Below, in pieces: positions 7,689-19,501 of a DNA stretch of 64,000 bases; positions within the stretch are counted from its first letter, which is position 1, and the number at the start of each line of letters is the position of its first letter. The DNA comes from Lentisphaerales bacterium. Its GTDB lineage: Bacteria > Verrucomicrobiota > Lentisphaeria > Lentisphaerales > Lentisphaeraceae. The notes beneath the pieces were generated by a model. The model was not told the DNA's origin, did not search any database, and saw nothing but the letters and a program-made list of their open reading frames with translations. Both the position numbers and the translations under genes were made by a program. The DNA is taken from the NCBI GenBank assembly GCA_022446985.1, contig JAKVBD010000018.1:1-64000 (forward strand), in the 5' to 3' direction.

Positions 7689-9227
7689 ATGGACATCTTT
7701 TCAACAGCACAAATATTTAAATCCATTGAACAGACTCAATCAGTAGATGATGTTTTGGAGAAAATTACTAAAGGCCTTTCAATGGAGAGTGGTCATGCAC
7801 TTGTGCGCATATGGTTGCTCAATTCGGGGAAGGAAACTGAAGAGTACCTGGATTTAGTATCGAGTCATGGTCAGTCTCTTACAGGGAAAGTCTGGACAAA
7901 CACAAATGGACAATTTTCGCGTGTTGCACTAGGTGAAAGAAAAATTGGCTATGTAGGAGAAGGAAATGAAGTTTTAATCTCTGATATTTCACAAGATGCC
8001 ACATGGATAAAAAATCCTGAATGGGCACGACAAGAGAAGATAAAAAGCTTTGCTGGGCAGCCTTTATATTTTAAGGGAGAAATTATCGGAGTGCTGGCGG
8101 TTTTTAGTCGTCAATCTATGATCTCAAAAGACATGAATTTTCTCAAAGCATTTGCGGTACTTGCCGGATGTGCCATAGCCAATGCTCAGGCATTTGAAGA
8201 GATAGAGCAATTGAAAGAAAAGCTTGAACAGGAAAATGAACACTTAAGGCAGGAAGTTGTTCAGGCTCATAAGTTCAAAGAGATTATCGGTGACAGCCCG
8301 GCACTTCACAAAGTTTTAGAGCAAATTGAGCTGGTTGCTCCGACAGATTCAACAGTGCTTATCAATGGAGATTCGGGAACTGGTAAAGAATTAATTGCCC
8401 GGGCAATTCACGAGAAAAGTAAGCGCTCAGATAAGCCGATGATTAAAGTCAATTGTGCATCGATTCCAAGAGAACTGTTTGAAAGTGAGTTTTTTGGTCA
8501 TGTTAAAGGGGCTTTTACTGGAGCAGTGCGTGATCGCATCGGTCGTTTTCAGTTGGCTGAAGGCGGAACTTTATTTTTAGATGAAGTAGGAGAGATTCCC
8601 CTCGATTTACAAAGCAAACTTCTGCGGGTCTTACAGGAAGGTCAATTTGAGCGAATTGGCGATGAGAAAACGATTCGCAGTGCTGTAAGGATTATTGCCG
8701 CAACAAACCGCGACTTAAAGAACATTATTCCTGAAGGTTTTCGCCAGGATCTATACTACCGCTTAAGTGTGTTTCCTATTGATATGCCGACTTTAAAAGA
8801 GCGTTCGAGTGATATTGCTTTATTAGCAGATTTCTTTTTGAGCCAATTTTCTCAACGTTATGGAATTCCAAAGCCAAAGATCAAGAAAAAGCACATAACT
8901 CAACTTCAATCATATGACTGGCCGGGTAACATTCGCGAGTTACAAAATTTTATAGAACGGGCCTTAATTATTTCTCAGGGTGAAGGGCTGAATTTTGAGA
9001 TTCAGACCTCCGGAAAAACAGCTATGGTAAATCCCTCGGATTTAGAAGCTGACATACTGACAGATGCAGAAGTTCGCGCTTTTGAAAGGAGCAATATTCT
9101 GCGGGCTCTGGAAGAGTGCAACTGGAAAGTCGGCGGCGCCAATAGCGCTGCGCATTTGTTACAGATGAAACCCACTACTCTGGCTTCCAGAATAAAGGCG
9201 ATGAATATAAGTAAGAGAAATAACTAA
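7689..9227 (+). CDS. GAF-domain sigma54-dependent transcriptional activator
   Basis: A 512-aa enhancer-binding protein. The N-terminal GAF domain (about residues 15-170) should sense a small ligand or redox state. A coiled linker (168-195) leads to the AAA+ domain with Walker A 'GDSGTGKE' (227-234), the sigma54-contacting loop 'GAFTGA' (274-279), Walker B 'LFLDE' (295-299) and the sensor region 'IIAATNRDL'. A Fis-type helix-turn-helix sits at the C-terminus (about 465-510). The layout matches NorR/FhlA-like regulators. The start is ATG. Its targets are unknown; the adjacent secreted-enzyme genes are candidates. Confidence 0.93.
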   Translation: MDIFSTAQIFKSIEQTQSVDDVLEKITKGLSMESGHALVRIWLLNSGKETEEYLDLVSSHGQSLTGKVWTNTNGQFSRVALGERKIGYVGEGNEVLISDISQDATWIKNPEWARQEKIKSFAGQPLYFKGEIIGVLAVFSRQSMISKDMNFLKAFAVLAGCAIANAQAFEEIEQLKEKLEQENEHLRQEVVQAHKFKEIIGDSPALHKVLEQIELVAPTDSTVLINGDSGTGKELIARAIHEKSKRSDKPMIKVNCASIPRELFESEFFGHVKGAFTGAVRDRIGRFQLAEGGTLFLDEVGEIPLDLQSKLLRVLQEGQFERIGDEKTIRSAVRIIAATNRDLKNIIPEGFRQDLYYRLSVFPIDMPTLKERSSDIALLADFFLSQFSQRYGIPKPKIKKKHITQLQSYDWPGNIRELQNFIERALIISQGEGLNFEIQTSGKTAMVNPSDLEADILTDAEVRAFERSNILRALEECNWKVGGANSAAHLLQMKPTTLASRIKAMNISKRNN

Positions 9228-9290
9228 GCATAGTCACTTTGGACTTTGCTCTGCGTTAAGTCTGTAAACAGCAATGAAATGTGAGACTTT

Positions 9291-9968
9291 ATGAAATTCT
9301 TAATTCCTTTCTTCCTCGTAGTTTTTTCTCTCCAGGCTGAGATGAAATTTGTTGATTTGTTTAATGGAAAAGATCTCAGTGGCTGGGTGGATGTAAATAC
9401 CAGTGAGACAACATGGAAAGCTGTCAATGGTGAACTGCACTGTAGCGGTAAACCAATTGGTGTAATGCGTTCTGAAAAGAAGTATGAAAATTTCATTATG
9501 GAAATTGAGTGGAAACACATGAAAAAGAAGGGAAATTCAGGTGTTTTTATATGGTCTAAAGCGGTGGTCGATGGCAATCGTTTACCTGATGGACTGGAGG
9601 TACAAATGTTAGAGCTTGACTGGGTCAATCGCCCAAATGGTAAAAAAGCTCATGAAGGTTACACGTCTGGAGAATTATTTGGAGTTGATGGAGTAAAAAT
9701 TATTCCTGAGAATAAACGCGGTATACGTAGTCAGGCCAGAGAGCGCCGTTGTAAAGGAGTCGGTGAGTGGAACAAGTATGTGATTGTTGCTGTAGATGGA
9801 GTCGTCAAGCTTTCTATAAATGGGAAATTTGTTAACTCAGTGAGCAACGTTAGTCAACGTAAAGGCTACCTGTGTTTAGAGGCAGAAGGCTCAGAGATAC
9901 ACTTTAGAAATATTCGCATTATGGAATTGCCTTCTTCCAGCACAAATAAACCATTGCCCCCAGAGTGA
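9291..9968 (+). CDS. Secreted DUF1080 (3-keto-disaccharide hydrolase-like) protein
   Basis: A 225-aa protein with a signal peptide ('[15 protein letters not shown]') and one DUF1080 domain. This is a concanavalin-like fold, recognisable from '[13 protein letters not shown]', 'NGELHC' and 'GNSGVFIW'. Some DUF1080 members have been characterised as 3-keto-glycoside hydrolases acting after a dehydrogenase. Whether this one is catalytic cannot be told. The stop codon directly abuts the end of the convergent kinase gene. Confidence 0.87.
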   Translation: MKFLIPFFLVVFSLQAEMKFVDLFNGKDLSGWVDVNTSETTWKAVNGELHCSGKPIGVMRSEKKYENFIMEIEWKHMKKKGNSGVFIWSKAVVDGNRLPDGLEVQMLELDWVNRPNGKKAHEGYTSGELFGVDGVKIIPENKRGIRSQARERRCKGVGEWNKYVIVAVDGVVKLSINGKFVNSVSNVSQRKGYLCLEAEGSEIHFRNIRIMELPSSSTNKPLPPE

Positions 9969-12695
9969 TCAGTAAGATACTTTCCTTAATAGTTTATTGA
10001 TTTCATCCAAATCAAAATGGTTCAGATAATCTTGTAATTGTGAAGCAATTTCTTTGAGTTTTGGCATGTGGGTGTACTCATCCAGGATTTTGATGATTTC
10101 AGAAACTGAATCTGTATTTAAACCATCTTTAAGAACATCAATATGCGGTTGTAGCCGGACAATAATTTCTTCAGATAAATGAATGGAGTCGTCAGCCTTT
10201 GGAGTGGCTTCCACTTCGTCTTCATCTAAGACTGTATGTTGTAAAAATTGACTCATTTTTCGCAAGAGAACTGTTTCTTCAACAGGTTTTCTAATGTAAG
10301 CGTCGCAGTGGTGAAGTATCTCTTCTTCGGATTGCTTCATGGCAGAAGCAGTAATGGCAATGAGAGGGATACTTTTGAGCTTGGGGTTAGATTTGAGGCT
10401 TTTAGCGGCTTCATAACCATTCATCACAGGCATTTTCATATCCATTAAGATGATGTCAGGATTATGTTGCGCTGCCATGTCTATAGCCTCCTGCCCATTT
10501 TGAGCTTCCAGAATATTGAAAGGGTATGGAGAAAAGTAATTGATGATCAAATCTCTGTTTAACGATATGTCATCTACAATGAGAACCGTCGCTGCAGCAA
10601 AATCTGCTTTAAAGTTGTTTGCCATGCCAATTTCAGCTGTTTCGCTTAAGCTGGTCACTTCAACTTCAGGAAGATTTATAATAAAAGTGGCGCCTCCATA
10701 CTTATTATCGGTTATGGAAAGTGTGCCTTTCATGAGTTCGATCAATTTACGGCTGATAGCCAGCCCCAATCCAGTGCCGCCATATTTTGTGTTACTCTGA
10801 CCACTTTGTTGTTCGAAAGCACCAAAGATTTTCTCTTTTTGATTATCTGGTATACCGATACCGCTATCTTCAACCTCGATAATCAAGTCAACAAGTGCTG
10901 AATCGCCATTTTTGGTATGGGCTTTAACAGAGACTTGAATATGCCCTTCACTGGTGAATTTTATGGCATTGCCAATGAGGTTAAAGAGAATTTGACGTAT
11001 ACGGGTTTCATCCAGCACAAGTCCAGTTGGTAGGTTCGAGGCGATATCTATGATAAAATCGAGGCCTTTACGAGAAATCTTAGTAGAGAAAACAGTCTTA
11101 AGTTCTTTAAAGAGTGTAAGGGCGTTGACATTTGAGTATTCGACATCGATTTTCCCTGCTTCAACTTTAGAGAGGTCGAGAATGTCGTTTATTAATCTCA
11201 AGAGAGAGCGCCCGGAAGCCTCTATGGAATTGATAAATTTCTTTTCTTTAGAGTCAGTCACTCTTTTCTTGAGAAGGTCAGAGAAGCCGAGTATGGCGTT
11301 CATAGGTGTGCGAATTTCGTGGGACATATTTGCCAGAAACTCACTTTTTGTTTTACTGGCAGTTAAGGCGGCATTTTTAGCATCGATTAGCTGAACTTGA
11401 GCGACTTCCAGTTCTTTCATCGCTGAACTCAGGGCAGTCTCGCGTTCGCGAAGTTCATTATTTGCTTTTTGCTTGTTCAGATAGGCTTTAACCATGGTGA
11501 TAATAAGAAGGGTTATGAGGATCACAACAAACCATAGAAGTTGTAGAACATTTTTCTGCGTTGCGATAGTTTGCCGGCTGGTTTCCAGGATTTTCTTCTG
11601 TTCTTCAATTTGGTTAATTTGTTCTTTGATTTTTTCTTTGCCGTTAACGATGTCTTTGAAGATATCCTGGATTTCAAGTTGTTTCTGTTCTACTTCGCCT
11701 TGAGCTTCATCGTATTTTCCCTGAAGAATGGAAAGACTGGAGGTTTTTTCACCTATTTGGTTAATGAGCTTTTGTTCTTCTTGTTTTTTTTCTGCCAGTT
11801 CTTTGTCCTGTTTCTCAAGTTTCGTAAGCTGCTCACTTACTTTACTTTCAAGCTTACCTAATTTGGCGTTTAGATTAGTGTTTTTTTCTGAAGTGGCTTT
11901 CAATTCTTTGTTTGATACTTCGATCTCTTTAATAAGCGCATCCAGGTTTTTTTGAGTTGAAGAAAGATCTTTTTGTTGTGAGCCAATCTTGACAGCTTGC
12001 TTAGCAATTTCATCGACTTGAAGTATAAGCTTATTTTCCTGGGTTTTAAGCTCGGCTTCATGGAGCTTAATAAGCTCTTGCTTTTGACTGATACTGCCTT
12101 TAAGTTTCTCTAATTGGAGCTCCTGATTACGAACTTTATTTTCCAGTTCGGCTAAAGATTTTTGGCCTGTGCGGTACAGTTTTGCAACATCAATTTCAGT
12201 GCCGCCAAAGAGGATAAGATTAGGGTTCACCTGCAAATTATTATTCAGGATATTAGCTTTGTTTATTTCAAACACTATGTTGTCAGTCTTTTTGATCAGA
12301 TTAATCATGACGAGTCGTTGATTATCATAATTGTAGGTAACGACTAAAGTGGTTCGGCCTTCAAATTTTTCGAATACCTCAGGAAATTTCTTGTGTTGAT
12401 CTTTAGCGATAAAGATGAGTTGTGGAAAGCGAATTTCATTTAAATTCTGGACATTTGTGAAGTTAATTTTCACATTTTTGAGGGTGTTTGTTTTGGTCAG
12501 TTCAATAAAACTTTGTTTAAGCTTGTTATCGTTTCCCAGTAAAGTAATTTCAAAGGAACGAAAGTTTTTTTCATTTGGCCAGGTGATATTTTTCGCGAAG
12601 TTGTAGGTGTAAGTCACCTTAAGCTGTTCAGGAGAAGATTGAGCTTGCAGATTAAATGTTCCGAGCAGCACGAATACTAAAAGAGAAAGTTTCAA
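9969..12695 (-). CDS. Hybrid histidine kinase with YfiR-like periplasmic domain and long coiled coil
   Basis: A 908-aa membrane kinase. A signal peptide is followed by a YfiR/DUF4154 domain (about 20-175; motifs 'QLIFIAKDQ', 'MINLI', '[10 protein letters not shown]'). A predicted coiled coil follows (about 180-385), then one transmembrane helix ('[13 protein letters not shown]'), a second short coil, HisKA with '[12 protein letters not shown]', HATPase_c ('[18 protein letters not shown]', 'GTGLGLAI'), a REC domain ('[13 protein letters not shown]', Asp in 'ILMDMKMP') and a helical C-terminal segment of about 80 aa. YfiR is usually a separate periplasmic repressor of a diguanylate cyclase; here it seems to be the sensor module. 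A paralogue lies at 41717-44371. Divergent from the next kinase gene. Confidence 0.92.
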   Translation of the reverse strand: MKLSLLVFVLLGTFNLQAQSSPEQLKVTYTYNFAKNITWPNEKNFRSFEITLLGNDNKLKQSFIELTKTNTLKNVKINFTNVQNLNEIRFPQLIFIAKDQHKKFPEVFEKFEGRTTLVVTYNYDNQRLVMINLIKKTDNIVFEINKANILNNNLQVNPNLILFGGTEIDVAKLYRTGQKSLAELENKVRNQELQLEKLKGSISQKQELIKLHEAELKTQENKLILQVDEIAKQAVKIGSQQKDLSSTQKNLDALIKEIEVSNKELKATSEKNTNLNAKLGKLESKVSEQLTKLEKQDKELAEKKQEEQKLINQIGEKTSSLSILQGKYDEAQGEVEQKQLEIQDIFKDIVNGKEKIKEQINQIEEQKKILETSRQTIATQKNVLQLLWFVVILITLLIITMVKAYLNKQKANNELRERETALSSAMKELEVAQVQLIDAKNAALTASKTKSEFLANMSHEIRTPMNAILGFSDLLKKRVTDSKEKKFINSIEASGRSLLRLINDILDLSKVEAGKIDVEYSNVNALTLFKELKTVFSTKISRKGLDFIIDIASNLPTGLVLDETRIRQILFNLIGNAIKFTSEGHIQVSVKAHTKNGDSALVDLIIEVEDSGIGIPDNQKEKIFGAFEQQSGQSNTKYGGTGLGLAISRKLIELMKGTLSITDNKYGGATFIINLPEVEVTSLSETAEIGMANNFKADFAAATVLIVDDISLNRDLIINYFSPYPFNILEAQNGQEAIDMAAQHNPDIILMDMKMPVMNGYEAAKSLKSNPKLKSIPLIAITASAMKQSEEEILHHCDAYIRKPVEETVLLRKMSQFLQHTVLDEDEVEATPKADDSIHLSEEIIVRLQPHIDVLKDGLNTDSVSEIIKILDEYTHMPKLKEIASQLQDYLNHFDLDEINKLLRKVSY

Positions 12696-12781
12696 GTTGC
12701 CCCCTTATTTTATAGCAACAGAAATAATATAATAAGACATTATAGAATGATCACCATGGATAGCTTTTTAGTATACTAAAA

Positions 12782-14584
12782 ATGAACGAGCAATTTCAAA
12801 TCCTTATAGTAGATGATGTTAGTAGAAATATCCAAGTCCTCGGAGGTTTGTTAGCTGGCGAAGGTTATGCAGTGCGTTTTGCTTCAAGCGGAATTCAAGC
12901 TTTGCAGGCTGTTGCTAAGGAAAAGCCTTCTTTGATTTTGCTGGACATAAATATGCCGCTAATAGATGGTTATGAAACCTGTCGGAGACTGAAAGCTAAC
13001 CCGGATACAGCAGATATACCGGTCATCTTTCTGACTGCGAATAATGAAGAAGAGAACATTGCTCAAGGCTTTGAAGTTGGCGCGGTTGATTATGTGACTA
13101 AGCCATTTCGCTCGAAAGAACTTCTAATGCGAGTGAGTACCCACCTGAATTTACAAAAAGCTTTAAAAGAGGCCGAAGTTGCCAACCGCGCGAAAAGCCT
13201 GTTTTTGGCAAATATGTCCCACGAAATTCGCACACCAATGACTGCGATACTGGGCTTTAGCGAAATTCTTTCCGTTAAGCATCGGGGCACTGAAGATGGC
13301 AAACAATTAAAGAAAATTTTAAAATGTGGTCAAAACCTGCTCGATTTAATCAATGATATTCTCGATTTATCTAAAATTGAGTCAGGCAAATTAACTTTTG
13401 TGCCAAGGCCTGTTCGGTTGAGTGATTTTGTTACAGAACTTGATAACCTTTTTCGTCATATGATTGAAGCCAAAGATGTTAATTTTTCTGTTGAAACAGA
13501 AAATATTCCAGAATACACAGTAGTTGACCCAACCAGACTACGGCAGATCTTAGTAAATCTTATAAGTAATGCGACGAAGTTTACTGAATCTGGGAGCATA
13601 TCCTTGCTTTGCCAAGGAAGCCCTAAAAATGCTTCGACGACAGGATTAACCTTTAAAGTCATCGATACAGGAAAGGGCATTCCTCAAGAAAATATTGAGT
13701 CTGTTTTTGATGCTTTCGAACAGCAGCCAGATCAAGATCATAATGTTTATGGTGGAACGGGTCTTGGCTTGGCTATAAGCCGAAGTCTAGCTCAGATAAT
13801 GGATGGCGAGCTTAAGGTTGAAAGTGCAGTAGATGAAGGTTCTACGTTTACTTTGACTTTAAGTTCTGTGGAAATAGCTGAGTCATTGCATGATGAAGGT
13901 GACTTGAGAGAGGCATCTTCTTATGTTTTTCCTAAAACCCGGTTATTGATTGTTGGTGAGAGTCAACTTACCCGTGATTTACTCGCAAATTTCCTTAGTC
14001 TCTATGACTTTGAAGTTTTCTTTTCAGACAAATGCAGAGCTAAAGAAAAAATAGCTTCAGTTAAACCAGAGTTAGTTCTTGTGGATTATGGCTCAGGAGA
14101 GGAATTGCAATTGAATGAGCAACTGCGTAGTAATGATTTTAGTTTAATACCTAAGATTGCCATATCTTCTTCAGTTGTGAAGAGCCAGATTGATGGAATG
14201 CTCGAGGTCTGTAGCAGTTATCTTCTAAAACCATTTAGTCTTGAGCATTTATTAAGTGCGATTGCAAACTACATAGAGCATGAAATACAGGATGTTGAAA
14301 ATGAGGTTAGAGAAGAAATTATTTTAGACGATACTCAGGCCTTAGAACTAATAGAGTTTTTAAAGGAAACCAAACTTTTTAAAAGTATCGGCTCAGAAGA
14401 TATCCCATGCATAAATGAACTCATGGAATACAGAAATGAGTTACTAAAATTAAAAGGTTCATACCCTGGCTCCATGTTTGTTGAATGGGTTACCGAATAC
14501 GAGAGAGTTTTCGATACATTTGACCTAAATCTTACTATAACTCATATTAATTCCCTGCCGGACCTTATGAGTAAACTGCACTGA
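12782..14584 (+). CDS. Hybrid kinase REC-HisKA-HATPase-REC
   Basis: A 600-aa cytosolic protein without membrane segments. The N-terminal REC domain ('[10 protein letters not shown]', phospho-acceptor Asp in 'ILLDINMP', Lys in 'VTKPF') is followed by HisKA ('[12 protein letters not shown]'), HATPase_c ('GTGLGLAI') and a second REC that looks degenerate: the acidic pair is replaced ('LLIVGESQL') although 'LVLVDYG' keeps an Asp. A C-terminal helical segment follows. The gene is divergent from the YfiR-kinase gene with an 86-bp shared upstream region, and the same pairing recurs at 39.8-44.4 kb. The soluble kinase may relay or modulate the membrane kinase signal (inference). Confidence 0.92.
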   Translation: MNEQFQILIVDDVSRNIQVLGGLLAGEGYAVRFASSGIQALQAVAKEKPSLILLDINMPLIDGYETCRRLKANPDTADIPVIFLTANNEEENIAQGFEVGAVDYVTKPFRSKELLMRVSTHLNLQKALKEAEVANRAKSLFLANMSHEIRTPMTAILGFSEILSVKHRGTEDGKQLKKILKCGQNLLDLINDILDLSKIESGKLTFVPRPVRLSDFVTELDNLFRHMIEAKDVNFSVETENIPEYTVVDPTRLRQILVNLISNATKFTESGSISLLCQGSPKNASTTGLTFKVIDTGKGIPQENIESVFDAFEQQPDQDHNVYGGTGLGLAISRSLAQIMDGELKVESAVDEGSTFTLTLSSVEIAESLHDEGDLREASSYVFPKTRLLIVGESQLTRDLLANFLSLYDFEVFFSDKCRAKEKIASVKPELVLVDYGSGEELQLNEQLRSNDFSLIPKIAISSSVVKSQIDGMLEVCSSYLLKPFSLEHLLSAIANYIEHEIQDVENEVREEIILDDTQALELIEFLKETKLFKSIGSEDIPCINELMEYRNELLKLKGSYPGSMFVEWVTEYERVFDTFDLNLTITHINSLPDLMSKLH

Positions 14585-14708
14585 ACTTACTTTGAAGTTA
14601 GGTGCTAAGTTTGTTTTATTCTCCTAAGCTTGTTAAATGTTTGGCCAATAAGCGTATAAAAGCTTATAGGCAGAGTCGTACATTTTATATAAGTAAGGAG
14701 GCTAAGGA

Positions 14709-15056
14709 ATAATCGCAGTAGATGATATCGTACATACAGATGTCATCGCATAATACCTTGTACTAAGGGGGTTAACTTCAAAGATTGTTCACTCTGGAAA
14801 TGATGCCATTTAATGGCTAAAATCACACACTTCTGAAGTTCTTATAACGGATTTAAGAATGCCATATGGAAGTGGTATAGACCTTATGCAGTGGAATAGT
14901 CATGATGGCCCGGGCTTGTTTGTTATCGCCATGTTTGGAGATATCGCTTCAGATAATGAGACTAAACAGTTTTGTGAAGTCATGGGGATACCTTATATAG
15001 CTAAACCACTAAACTTAAAAGAGCTGTTTGATTTACTTGTACAGAAACTTTCTTGA
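14709..15056 (+). pseudogene. Decayed response regulator (REC domain)
   Basis: One continuous frame of 116 codons encodes a single receiver domain: 'IIAVDDIVHTDVIA', then 'VHSGNDAI', the phospho-acceptor region 'VLITDLRMPYGSGIDLMQ', and the conserved Lys region 'IPYIAKPLNLKELF'. It is dead in three ways: the codon placed 7 nt after a strong GGAGG (14697-14701) is ATA instead of ATG, and there are in-frame TAA codons in the N-terminal half (14751-14753 and 14811-14813). No frameshift is visible. A short protein from ATG 14859 could still be made but would lack the acidic pocket. It probably once partnered the kinase just upstream. Confidence 0.85.
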
Positions 15057-15076
15057 TTTTGATCTAATCCAAAAAA

Positions 15077-15811
15077 CTACTTTTTCTTTTTCACTTTCTT
15101 TTCAGCAATTTTTACCGGCGTGTATTCAGCAAAACTTTCTTTACTTTTAAGCCAGTTCTGTTGTTTGCTTTTAACTTCCCAGATTGTGACCTTATCGATT
15201 TCTACAAAGCCACTTTTTTTACCGGCTATTCCAAGACCATTACTTCCACTTGGGGCGTCATTTTTAAATTCTGGATGTTGGGCATAAAGAGTAGGACCAT
15301 TTTTGATTTGAATAATAAACTCTTCGCCATTTCTTTCGGCTAGTAATTCATACCATTTGCCATCTTGCCATGAAAAGTCAGCTTTGGCGACCTGAAGAGT
15401 TTCAGAGTCTGTAACCAGATCAATAAAGCCAGTGCGGATTCTCATGCGAACGACATGATGGTTTAACTCGATGAATGGAACTTTTGCAGTTTCGCTGCCT
15501 TTATCTAATTTCAAAGAAAGTTTGATGATGCATTTCTCAGGAAGAGCAGGGAAGGTAATTCGTGGCTCAAGACCTTTATGGTGATCTTTTTTGGCCTGAT
15601 TTTCTTTGGTCGATTCTTTTCCTTGCAGGACTCCATCATTCACCTTCCACTGTGTTGCTTGATTTGGTCGCCAGTCGGACCCCTTAATTTTGAAATCTTT
15701 GGAAAAGTCATTGCTGTAAATGATTTTTTCCGGAAGGTTCATCAGAGGTTTGAGCTCAGAATTTGCTGAGACAAAGCTGACAAGACAAAGAAAAAGAGTC
15801 AGGCGAAACAT
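15077..15811 (-). CDS. Secreted protein, DUF1080/LamG-like fold
   Basis: About 244 aa with a signal peptide ('MFRLTLFLCLVSFVSAN') and a lysine-rich tail. The middle ('IIYSNDFSKDF', 'QWKVNDGVLQGKES', 'IIQIKNGPTLYAQ') has the layout of concanavalin-like DUF1080 or LamG domains found with sugar-degradation genes in this phylum; the match is by eye and moderate. The second of two nearby Met codons is chosen as start, because the AGG motif sits 7 nt before it and only 1 nt before the first. Divergent from the next gene, with a large inverted repeat between them. Confidence 0.68.
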   Translation of the reverse strand: MFRLTLFLCLVSFVSANSELKPLMNLPEKIIYSNDFSKDFKIKGSDWRPNQATQWKVNDGVLQGKESTKENQAKKDHHKGLEPRITFPALPEKCIIKLSLKLDKGSETAKVPFIELNHHVVRMRIRTGFIDLVTDSETLQVAKADFSWQDGKWYELLAERNGEEFIIQIKNGPTLYAQHPEFKNDAPSGSNGLGIAGKKSGFVEIDKVTIWEVKSKQQNWLKSKESFAEYTPVKIAEKKVKKKK

Positions 15812-15885
15812 ACACATACCTATTTTAAATTTTATTTATTATAGCTGACTGCGGCTTAATCTTATTTTATGAGCTAAAAGTTTTC

Positions 15886-15899
15886 AAAAGTCGACTTTT
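15886..15899. promoter_or_regulatory. Perfect 14-bp palindrome
   Basis: AAAAGTCGACTTTT reads the same on both strands and sits in the 156-bp intergenic region between two divergent genes. It has the size and symmetry of an operator for a dimeric regulator. The protein that binds it is unknown. Confidence 0.4.
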
Positions 15900-15917
15900 A
15901 AAAGTTAAAACTTGTGT

Positions 15918-15953
15918 TTATTTTATTTTCAGTAAATACTGAAAATAAAATAA
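15918..15953. promoter_or_regulatory. 17-bp perfect inverted repeat upstream of 15968 gene
   Basis: Arms 15918-15934 and 15937-15953 are exact reverse complements (inner part TTTTCAGTA / TACTGAAAA) separated by only AA. It ends 2 nt before the GAGAGG ribosome binding site (15956-15961) of the next gene. As RNA it would form an AT-rich hairpin next to the binding site; as DNA it could be an operator. There is no U-tract after it, so a terminator is unlikely. Confidence 0.6.
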
Positions 15954-15967
15954 CCGAGAGGTGTGGG

Positions 15968-16711
15968 ATGGATGCTTTGATCTGTGTTGAAGATCCCAAA
16001 ACAGGGAAAGTTTGGAGGGTAAACAAAGAAAATAAAATTAAAAATGTGAATGCAGATGTCTATGCGAGATGGATCATGAATTGCATAGTGCCTAAAGAGA
16101 TTATGAGTAAAATCTTAAAGTGTGATTTTCTTGAGCCGGTATTAGTTAAGGGAAAAGCTGTTTTGAGTTTATGTTGCATATTCATGCGACATACAGCTCC
16201 GGTATGGATGCCTATTCATTTGGGGCCAGGTAGTCATAATTGTGCACTAAGAGTGGCTTGTATTGATAAGCGGGATGGAACTCAAGCGGTTTGGGTAGAC
16301 CCTCGGCATACGGATAGTTTTTTAGCCCCGGTTTTGGAATTTTTAGGATTCCCGGCAGTTAACACTGGCTTGATAGTTGTTGAAGAGGATGAACGCCTTG
16401 AGTTAGTGACTAAAGCTGGTGATTTAGAATGTCATTTGGTGAAAGGTGAAGATGAAAAAGAGTTTGCTTTGTTTGATACCGATCAAGACTTTACTGATTA
16501 CTTCTGTGCTGGAGTTCGCGGCTATAGTGAACATGGAAAGAAAGATCAAATCGATATAATTGATCTTCATAAATTGAAAGATAACAAGTTTCGAAAAATG
16601 CCGATGAAGGGAATATTACGAACAGCTTACGGGACCTGGTTTACAGAGAGTGTTTATCTGACAGAAGATGGCTTATACCAGTGGGTTTATGAAGGGAAGG
16701 TTGGCAGTTAG
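15968..16711 (+). CDS. Hypothetical protein (247 aa)
   Basis: Not recognised. ATG 15968 is preferred because GAGAGG precedes it by 6 nt; a longer frame would start inside the inverted repeat. The protein begins 'MDALICVEDPKTGKVWRVN', has no signal peptide or obvious membrane helix, and is rich in acidic residues. The stretch 'AVWVDPRHTDSFLAPVLEFL' looks like part of a compact enzyme-like fold, but I have no firm family. The preceding hairpin/operator suggests tight regulation. Confidence 0.7.
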   Translation: MDALICVEDPKTGKVWRVNKENKIKNVNADVYARWIMNCIVPKEIMSKILKCDFLEPVLVKGKAVLSLCCIFMRHTAPVWMPIHLGPGSHNCALRVACIDKRDGTQAVWVDPRHTDSFLAPVLEFLGFPAVNTGLIVVEEDERLELVTKAGDLECHLVKGEDEKEFALFDTDQDFTDYFCAGVRGYSEHGKKDQIDIIDLHKLKDNKFRKMPMKGILRTAYGTWFTESVYLTEDGLYQWVYEGKVGS

Positions 16712-16742
16712 CAGTTATTTCTGGATTACTTGTGCAAAGCCA

Positions 16743-16781
16743 CTAACTACTGAGCACTTTGAAGTGCAGTCAGCAGTTAGT
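16743..16781. terminator. Bidirectional terminator-like hairpin
   Basis: Between two convergent genes, CTAACTACTGA (16743-16753) pairs with TCAGCAGTTAG (16770-16780) with one mismatch, enclosing an inner perfect hairpin GCACTT-TG-AAGTGC (16754-16767). The T-tracts are weak, so it may work as a Rho-assisted or simple mRNA-stabilising hairpin. Confidence 0.5.
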
Positions 16782-16796
16782 TAAATGCACCAATTT

Positions 16797-18256
<1,460 letters not shown>

Positions 18257-18268
18257 ATATAGATTCCT

Positions 18269-18712
18269 TTAAATTTTACTGCCTGACGGTACAAACTTGA
18301 TATACCTTATGTCAGCACAGACTGACTTTACACGAGCCAGAATATCTTTTTTATTGTAGGTTTCAAGAACGTGCATGGCAGAGGCATGGTCAACTTCAAT
18401 CATAAGAGTGGAGCCATTTATGGCAGTTGGCCGACACAGAGTACTTACGGCCTGGCCGACAAGTTCTTGCCAACGGGCAAGCAGGTCAGAGAACTGGGCA
18501 CGGTCATCGACATTTACATCTTTCATGATGCCTTCGAGGATACCGGAGATATGGCAGTCGGGGCGTTGATGGGCTTCCATTTCCAGTCGAGCCCGGTCTT
18601 TGCCGTAGAGATCTTCCATTAGGCGCTTGCGCTGATTTTCCTTACGGCTGTTACCGCGGTATTTTGCTTTGTTTCGGTGATCTTCTTGACCACCCCAGAA
18701 ATTGTCTGCCAT
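18269..18712 (-). CDS. DUF721 protein, possible DciA-like helicase loader
   Basis: A 147-aa protein with a charged N-terminal half (residues 1-50, many Lys/Arg/Glu) and a C-terminal DUF721 domain ('WQELVGQAVSTLCRPTAI', 'GSTLMIEVDHASAMHVLE'). DUF721 includes DciA, the ancestral loader or operator of the replicative helicase in bacteria lacking DnaC/DnaI. That role is inferred for this protein from family membership only. Confidence 0.82.
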   Translation of the reverse strand: MADNFWGGQEDHRNKAKYRGNSRKENQRKRLMEDLYGKDRARLEMEAHQRPDCHISGILEGIMKDVNVDDRAQFSDLLARWQELVGQAVSTLCRPTAINGSTLMIEVDHASAMHVLETYNKKDILARVKSVCADIRYIKFVPSGSKI

Positions 18713-18759
18713 GATAAACCTTGTGAATCTCTACTAAGATTATTGACTTTAGGTGAATA

Positions 18760-19494
18760 ATGATAAATATACACGGTAAACTTATTTTTTATTGTGTAGA
18801 CAACATGGCTTTTGAATTTCTCTCAGAAAACTTAAAAAACCTTCAGACATCAATCGCAGAAATCTGTAGGAAATGTCAGCGTGAAGTAAGTGAAGTGACT
18901 CTTTTACCAGTCACTAAAAGACAACCTTTGGAAAAATTACAGGCACTTTATGATCTTGGAGAACGCCACTTTGCTGAAAACCGGGTTCAGGAAATGCTCG
19001 AAAAAGCAGAGGTGTTACCGAAGGATTTGGTCTGGCATCTGATCGGGCCATTGCAGAGTAACAAGGTTCGCCATGCTTTGAGTTATGCCTCTTATATTCA
19101 CTCTGTAGATTCTATAAAGCTGTTGAACCGCATTGAACGAATTGCTCAGGAAGATGGTAAGGAAGTAAAAGTTTTCTTACAGATAAATATAACTGGAGAG
19201 GAACAGAAGAGTGGTTTTGCGGAGGCAGATTTAGATGCCGCTCTAAAAGTTGCAGAAAGCTTTCTAAAAACGACTGTTGTTGGGCTCATGACTATGGGGG
19301 CAGTTAGCGACTCAGAAGAAGAAACCAAAGAGGTATTTTCCAAGTTGCGGGAGTTGCGTGACAAGTGGCAGATTGAGTATCCTGAATTAAAGCAACTTTC
19401 TATGGGAATGTCGGGTGATTATCAGTTGGCGATTCCTGAAGGGGCCACCTATATTAGGGTGGGATCTTTGTTGTTAGGTAATCGGGAATATTGA
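18760..19494 (+). CDS. yggS: YggS-family pyridoxal-phosphate homeostasis protein
   Basis: A fold-type III PLP-binding protein without a known enzyme activity that buffers PLP in the cytosol. The PLP lysine is Lys53 in 'LLPVTKRQP', and 'FAENRVQEM' and 'HLIGPLQSNK' are family signatures. The phosphate-binding end reads 'LSMGMSGDYQLAI'. ATG 18760 has a good AGGTG binding site, but family members normally begin at the equivalent of Met16 ('MAFEFLSENL', ATG 18805), which has no clear binding site, so the true start is uncertain. It lies 7 nt upstream of the phosphatase gene. Confidence 0.93.
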   Translation: MINIHGKLIFYCVDNMAFEFLSENLKNLQTSIAEICRKCQREVSEVTLLPVTKRQPLEKLQALYDLGERHFAENRVQEMLEKAEVLPKDLVWHLIGPLQSNKVRHALSYASYIHSVDSIKLLNRIERIAQEDGKEVKVFLQINITGEEQKSGFAEADLDAALKVAESFLKTTVVGLMTMGAVSDSEEETKEVFSKLRELRDKWQIEYPELKQLSMGMSGDYQLAIPEGATYIRVGSLLLGNREY

Positions 19495-19501
19495 GGTAGT
19501 C

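Noticed and set aside
11050-11955. Plus-strand ORFs opposite the YfiR-kinase gene
   Set aside because: They are antisense shadows of coiled-coil and kinase coding sequence with no ribosome binding sites or recognisable domains.
14859-15056. Functional 65-aa protein
   Set aside because: It is the C-terminal half of a response-regulator pseudogene with a mutated start and two upstream stops.
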